From: Christensenella sp. UBA7584
GTDB taxonomy: Bacteria; Bacillota; Clostridia; Christensenellales; UBA1242
Length of the DNA stretch: 9,609 bases
Reading direction: 5' to 3'
Assembly: GCA_002477805.1 (NCBI GenBank)
Contig: DLKQ01000041.1
Span: forward strand, 1-9,609
Part shown: positions 5,730 to 9,609 of the stretch, one piece after another
Layout: every line of letters starts with the position of its first letter
Position numbering within the stretch: position 1 is the first letter of the stretch
Program-made: the position numbers and the translations under genes
The notes under the pieces: model-generated
What the model was told of the DNA's origin: nothing
What the model saw: the letters and a program-made list of their open reading frames with translations, nothing else
Database searches by the model: none

Positions 5730-6923
5730 ATGAACACTAGAGATTTTTGTTTAAATATTAAGAATTTATGTAAGAAAAATAATATTACGTTACAAAATTT
5801 TTGTTATATGACCAATATTTCAAAAGAAACGCTACAAGGCTGGTGGAATAGGTCAGGCTCGCCAAATTTACAGCAAATAGAACAGGTTGCAAATTTTTTT
5901 GGTGTTAGTATTGAAATTATAACAAAGGCAAATGGTAGCGATGAATGTGATTGTATAAAACCATCACCAGTTCAAAAACCAGATTATTCAAAAAAAGCGA
6001 ATAAATTTGTCGTTCAGTCTGCAGTTCCAACTTTATTATTTGTTGTAGTAATACTCTCTCTTTTTGCTTGTCCAATGTGGAAAGATACAACTTTGTTTGG
6101 TGCAATTTTAAAATATGATAGTGTTTTATATTTAATTGTTGCGTTGATTTTTTTGATTTCGCTTGTAATTGATTTTATTTGGTCAGGATTATCATTGCTT
6201 TTGAGAAAAGAGCTTACGCTCAAAAATATCGTTTTACTAAGAAGAGTAATTACATTTAGTACTGGTTTAACTTTAATGTCTTTTTTACTATTTTTTGCCT
6301 ACAATACTGGACTTTTAGGTGGTGTAACTATTTATTGCTCTATCTTAGTGGTAGCTATTTTGCTACTCATAATATGGAAGTTCGTTTGCTCAATTTGTCT
6401 TGGAATTAAAAATGATAGCATCGGCTTTGCTGACTTATCAAAAAATAATAACTGGGCAAGACTAATTGATTTGTTAATTTGCACATTAGCTTTTTGTCTT
6501 TTGTGTTTTACAACCTTAAAAACTTTAAATATGAATTTGGTCTTTGCGTCAATCTCAGGTGCAACCAGTGGGGCGAGAGTTATAATGTTAACTTTCCTTG
6601 GTCTTGCTTATTTTATAACATACAATATTATGGAATTGTTTTCACCAAGACTTGAGCAAAGCGATGTTATAAAATCTTGGAAGAAAATTTTGCTTCTTGT
6701 TGCAATCTTACTTGAAATAGTTCCATTCGGGATTTTTATAATATTTTTGTTTAAATATTTAACAGCAACAGTATGGCTAAGCGTTGGTTTGATTGTTGTA
6801 AGTTTGGTTTTTGCTATTATTGCGAATGCTATTGGAGAAATAAATACTTCTCATAATAAAAAAATCGAAAATATAGTTTATAAACCTATGCAAACCACTA
6901 GTTTGTTATCTTCAAAAAAATAA
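5730..6923 (+). CDS. XRE-type helix-turn-helix protein fused to a polytopic membrane domain
   Basis: A 397-residue protein with a DNA-binding N-terminus and a membrane body. Residues 8-64 fit the XRE/Cro helix-turn-helix pattern: NNITLQNFCYMTNISKETLQ is the turn region, and P45-N-L-Q-Q-I then FFGVS follow as in family members. A short polar linker (about 65-92, with Cys73 and Cys75) leads to about eight hydrophobic helices, near 95-115, 131-153, 170-190, 195-223, 244-262, 281-302, 319-342 and 344-368. Basic residues lie in the loops after helices 2, 4 and 6, so the DNA-binding domain and the C-terminal tail (369-397) both face the cytoplasm. That makes it a candidate one-component membrane-bound regulator sensing a membrane signal. 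The signal and targets are unknown. AAAGGA at 5716-5721 supports the start. It is monocistronic, between rpsU and comM. Confidence 0.85.
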   Translation: MNTRDFCLNIKNLCKKNNITLQNFCYMTNISKETLQGWWNRSGSPNLQQIEQVANFFGVSIEIITKANGSDECDCIKPSPVQKPDYSKKANKFVVQSAVPTLLFVVVILSLFACPMWKDTTLFGAILKYDSVLYLIVALIFLISLVIDFIWSGLSLLLRKELTLKNIVLLRRVITFSTGLTLMSFLLFFAYNTGLLGGVTIYCSILVVAILLLIIWKFVCSICLGIKNDSIGFADLSKNNNWARLIDLLICTLAFCLLCFTTLKTLNMNLVFASISGATSGARVIMLTFLGLAYFITYNIMELFSPRLEQSDVIKSWKKILLLVAILLEIVPFGIFIIFLFKYLTATVWLSVGLIVVSLVFAIIANAIGEINTSHNKKIENIVYKPMQTTSLLSSKK

Positions 6924-6958
6924 GCGAACAAAATTTCTATTATTTGTTTGCTTTTTTT
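6922..6958 (+). terminator. Terminator overlapping the stop codon of the membrane-XRE gene
   Basis: GCGAACAAA (6924-6932) pairs with TTTGTTTGC (6943-6951), nine pairs with one G-T, around a ten-base loop. The T run follows at 6952-6958. Flanking A6922-A6923, part of the TAA stop, extend the stem. It should separate this gene from comM. Confidence 0.8.
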
Positions 6959-6976
6959 CTCAAAAAATGTTATAAA
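6948..6976 (+). promoter_or_regulatory. Candidate promoter of comM-dprA
   Basis: TTGCTT at 6948-6953, a 17-base spacer and TATAAA at 6971-6976 preceded by TGT (extended -10). The -35 lies inside the upstream terminator's 3' arm and T run. The implied start near 6983 would put the AAAGGA ribosome binding site (6983-6988) at the very 5' end of the transcript, so this call is only moderate. Confidence 0.4.
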
Positions 6977-6995
6977 TGTATGAAAGGATAATAAA

Positions 6996-8534
6996 ATGTT
7001 AGCAAAAGTTAAAAGTTTAGGACTTCTTGGTATACAGGGATACGAGGTTAGTGTCGAAGCGGACCTAAATAATGGGCTTCCAAAATTTGATACCGTAGGG
7101 CTTCCTGATGCCAGTATTAAAGAAAGTAAAGAGCGTATAAAAAGTGCAATAAAAAATAGTAATTTAAAATTTCCTATAACAAAAGTGACTGTTAACCTTG
7201 CTCCTGCAGATGTAAAAAAAGAGGGGCCAATTTATGATTTACCAATTGCGGTGGCACTTCTTGCGTGTACTGAAGAAATTGTTTGCCCAAATCTTTCGGA
7301 ATTTACTTTTATAGGTGAACTTTCACTAGATGGGTCAATAAGAAAAATAAATGGTGTGTTGCCAGCTTTAATTACTGCAAGAAAGCTTGGACATAAAAAA
7401 ATCATAATTCCGTTTGAAAATGAGAAAGAGGCAAGCTTTATCGATGGTCTCGAGGTTTATGCCTTAAAATCGTTAAAACAGGTCGTGGATTTTTTAAATG
7501 GCAAACAAGAATTTAAGGCTGTTTTAAAACAAAAGTTTGAAGAATTGAAAAATGCTGAGTTCTTGTCTAACGATTTTTGTTATATAAAAGGGCAAAAACA
7601 GGCAAAAAGGGCACTTGAAATTGCTGCTGCAGGTGGACATAATGTTTTAATGATTGGACCACCGGGTGCAGGAAAAACTATGCTTGCAAGAAGTGTTCCT
7701 ACCATTATGCCTGATCTTACTTTTGATGAGTCATTAGAGGTTACAAAAATTCATAGTATAGCTGGAACTCTTGACAACAATGAGGGGATAATTTGGCAAA
7801 GACCTTTTCGTTCGCCTCACCATACATCTACAATTATAGCACTTACGGGTGGAGGCAAAAATGCGAAGCCAGGTGAAATTAGTTTGGCACATAATGGAAT
7901 TTTGTTCTTAGATGAGTTACCTGAATATAATAGACACACTATAGAAACTTTGCGTCAGCCACTTGAAGATGGTGTTATTACGATTGCACGAAATGTTGCA
8001 ACTATTGAGTATCCCGCTTCTTTTATGCTTATTGCCAGTATGAACCCTTGTCCTTGCGGTAATTATGGTAGTAAAAAAAGGGAATGTAAATGTACACCAA
8101 GTGCAATTCAAAAATACCTGGGAAAGATAAGTGGACCACTTCTTGATCGTATCGACCTACATATAGAGGTAGATGATATTTCATATGGAGATTTGTCTGA
8201 TTCCGAAAAACTTGAAGAAAGTAGTGCTAAAATAAAAGAAAGAGTCAACAATGCAAGAAAAATTCAACTTGAAAGATATAAAAATTCTAATCATTTCTCT
8301 AACAGTAAAATGACAAATGCTGAAATGAGAAAATATTGTAAGCTCGACGAGGAAAGTGAGGAACTTATGCAAGATGCGTTTGATAATCTTGCATTAAGTG
8401 CTAGGGCTTATGGCAGAATACTCAAAGTTGCAAGGACAATTGCAGACCTTGAGGGGTGTGATAACATAGAACTCCCACATTTAGCTGAAGCTATAGGGTA
8501 TCGTTCTCTCGATAAAAAATATCAATTTAGATAA
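6996..8534 (+). CDS. comM: ComM/YifB family Mg-chelatase-like AAA+ ATPase
   Basis: A 512-residue AAA+ protein of the YifB/ComM family. In Vibrio, ComM is a hexameric helicase that drives branch migration of transforming DNA. The N-terminal Lon-protease-like (ChlI) domain covers about 1-165, with VNLAPAD at 67-73 and FIGELSLDG at 105-113. The ATPase follows: Walker A GPPGAGKT at 221-228, Walker B LFLDE at 303-307, the MNPCPCG segment at 349-355 with Cys352, Cys354, Cys364 and Cys366 as a possible zinc site, and the DRIDLH arginine-finger region at 384-389. The C-terminal lid contains SARAYGRILKVARTIADL at 468-485. Length matches the family. AAAGGA at 6983-6988 is seven bases from the ATG. It is followed 20 bases later by dprA, a pairing common in Bacillota. 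A role in transformation here is inferred only from family and context. Confidence 0.93.
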   Translation: MLAKVKSLGLLGIQGYEVSVEADLNNGLPKFDTVGLPDASIKESKERIKSAIKNSNLKFPITKVTVNLAPADVKKEGPIYDLPIAVALLACTEEIVCPNLSEFTFIGELSLDGSIRKINGVLPALITARKLGHKKIIIPFENEKEASFIDGLEVYALKSLKQVVDFLNGKQEFKAVLKQKFEELKNAEFLSNDFCYIKGQKQAKRALEIAAAGGHNVLMIGPPGAGKTMLARSVPTIMPDLTFDESLEVTKIHSIAGTLDNNEGIIWQRPFRSPHHTSTIIALTGGGKNAKPGEISLAHNGILFLDELPEYNRHTIETLRQPLEDGVITIARNVATIEYPASFMLIASMNPCPCGNYGSKKRECKCTPSAIQKYLGKISGPLLDRIDLHIEVDDISYGDLSDSEKLEESSAKIKERVNNARKIQLERYKNSNHFSNSKMTNAEMRKYCKLDEESEELMQDAFDNLALSARAYGRILKVARTIADLEGCDNIELPHLAEAIGYRSLDKKYQFR

Positions 8535-8554
8535 AAAATGAAAAAGGATTTAGT

Positions 8555-9609
8555 TTGGAAAAATTTTATTTGTTAATGTCCCTTGCGGGAATTTCTGCAA
8601 AAAAGCAATTAGAATTTGTGGATTACTGTGGCTCAAGTGATAAAGCTTGGCAAAGTCTTGAAAATATAAAAAGCTTTGACAAATTTTTTAGTCAAAAAGA
8701 AATAGAAAAGATTGAAAGTATTTTTAATTCAAGAGAACTTGAAGATTTTATGTTTGGTTTGCAAAAAATTGGCGTAAAATGGGTTTCTATTGAAAGCAAA
8801 AACTATTCAAATTATTTAAAACAAATTTATGACCCGCCAACAGTTTTATACTACAAAGGTGATATTTCGCTTTTAAATGAAACTTCATTAGCGATAGTTG
8901 GGGCCAGAGTATGTTCACGCTACGGAGCTTCACAAACAAAATTATTTTCAAAACAGCTTAGTAGGGCTGGGTTTGTGATAGTAAGCGGACTTGCTGAAGG
9001 TATTGATAGTATTGCTCAAAAAGAATGTGTAGATTGTGGAGGGAAAACTATTGCGGTTTTAGCGGGTGGCTTGAATCATATATATCCAGCAATTAACATA
9101 AAACTTTCGGAAGAAATAGTTGAGAAAGGTGGACTTCTTATAAGCGAAAACCCACCGAGTTATGTGCCAAAAGCTTTTAATTTTGTTCAAAGAAACAGAA
9201 TTATTGCAGGACTCGCAAGTGGTGTTTTTGTGCCAGAAGCCAGTGCTAAAAGTGGTTCTCTTCATACCATAACTTTTGCTATTGACAATGGCAGGTCTGT
9301 TTTTGCACTTCCTGGACCAGTTGATAGTACAAAGAGTGCTGGCACAAACAATTTAATCAAACAACTTCAGGCTTGTTGTGTTACGGAAGCTAACGACATC
9401 ATTGAGCAGTTTCCAAATTTTCAAAAGCAACAAGAAGAAAAAAAGAAAGCAGTTCAACTCAGCCTTGATGAAGAGATTATATTAAGCACTATTGGCGAAG
9501 AAGAAATGCATTTTGACGAAATTTCGCAAAAAACAGGTATGAACGCAAAAGATTTGAATAGCAAGTTGACAAGAATGGAAATTCGTGGTTTAATAATAAG
9601 GCTTGCAGG
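8555..9609 (+). CDS. dprA: DNA-processing protein DprA (3' end cut by window)
   Basis: DprA binds incoming single-stranded DNA and loads RecA during transformation. The frame is open from a TTG at 8555 to the window end, 351 codons. AAAGGA at 8543-8548 is six bases from the TTG and the only in-frame ATG nearby (8576) lacks such a site, so I chose TTG. The Rossmann-like core shows VGARVCSRYG at 115-124 (family form VGTRxxSxYG), VSGLAEGID at 143-151, GGLNHIYP at 171-178, RNRIIAGL at 213-220, EASAKSGSL at 228-236 and ALPG at 251-254. Residues about 300-351 look like the winged-helix DprA C-terminal domain, with an N-terminal helical region before about 80. The usual GA after the LI motif is QA here and FPxRNR is FNFVQRNR, so it is somewhat divergent but appears functional. 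Only about ten residues are likely missing. topA is the expected next gene. Confidence 0.93.
   Translation, partial: MEKFYLLMSLAGISAKKQLEFVDYCGSSDKAWQSLENIKSFDKFFSQKEIEKIESIFNSRELEDFMFGLQKIGVKWVSIESKNYSNYLKQIYDPPTVLYYKGDISLLNETSLAIVGARVCSRYGASQTKLFSKQLSRAGFVIVSGLAEGIDSIAQKECVDCGGKTIAVLAGGLNHIYPAINIKLSEEIVEKGGLLISENPPSYVPKAFNFVQRNRIIAGLASGVFVPEASAKSGSLHTITFAIDNGRSVFALPGPVDSTKSAGTNNLIKQLQACCVTEANDIIEQFPNFQKQQEEKKKAVQLSLDEEIILSTIGEEEMHFDEISQKTGMNAKDLNSKLTRMEIRGLIIRLA

Noticed and set aside
5917..6223. Minus-strand frames opposite the linker and first helices of the XRE membrane protein
   Set aside because: AT-rich antisense shadows with no ribosome binding sites.
7917..8372. Minus-strand frames opposite comM
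   Set aside because: They lie opposite the conserved ATPase core; no start signals.
8538..8576. ATG at 8538 as a start for dprA or a leader peptide
   Set aside because: It is out of frame with dprA and stops after 12 codons; it has no ribosome binding site of its own.
9059..9265. Minus-strand frame opposite dprA
   Set aside because: Shadow of the conserved DprA core.
1..9609. Mobile element, prophage, toxin-antitoxin, CRISPR, tRNA or rRNA
   Set aside because: I found no transposase, integrase, terminal inverted repeats, regular spaced repeats, cloverleaf or rRNA-like stretch. The XRE domain belongs to a large membrane protein rather than to a two-gene antitoxin pair.

Overview
This 9.6 kb window is visibly AT-rich, densely coded bacterial DNA. 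Three things point to a low-GC Gram-positive (Bacillota, probably Clostridia-like): the AGGAG-type ribosome binding sites, the gene order rsmE-mtaB-HIT-rpsU, and a comM(yifB)-dprA pair. I cannot name a genus. UGG encodes Trp in the ordinary way and there is no sign of a recoded genetic code. I see no phage, insertion sequence, CRISPR, rRNA or tRNA. Most of the window is housekeeping DNA with a few uncharacterised genes set into it.

Left part (1-2341). A class-3-type aldehyde dehydrogenase lies on the minus strand, flanked by a probably bidirectional terminator (106-149). A possible further minus-strand gene runs off the left edge. The dehydrogenase promoter diverges from the promoter of a small orphan gene (1687-1983), whose stop codon sits inside its own terminator. 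A 358-base gap follows that holds hairpins but no convincing gene.

Central part (2342-5635). A promoter at 2291-2319 drives a tight operon: rsmE (16S rRNA m3U1498 methylation), mtaB (tRNA ms2t6A37 synthesis), a HIT-family nucleotide hydrolase, and a start-to-stop coupled gene for a two-helix membrane protein with a double zinc-ribbon tail. Next is rpsU (bS21), with its own consensus-like promoter and a strong terminator. The translation theme (rRNA modification, tRNA modification, small-subunit protein) is the usual content of this neighbourhood in Bacillota; the zinc-ribbon membrane protein is an insertion into it.

Right part (5636-9609). A gene for an XRE-type DNA-binding domain fused to about eight membrane helices has a candidate operator region upstream and a terminator overlapping its stop. 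After it come comM/yifB (AAA+ helicase of the Mg-chelatase-like family) and dprA (RecA loader), which runs off the right edge about ten residues short of a typical end. ComM and DprA both process incoming single-stranded DNA during natural transformation, although both are widespread in bacteria not known to be competent.

I did not find a clearly new multi-gene system. The items most worth following are the membrane-anchored XRE regulator, the zinc-ribbon membrane protein coupled to the HIT gene, the small orphan protein, and the repeated use of extended -10 promoters.
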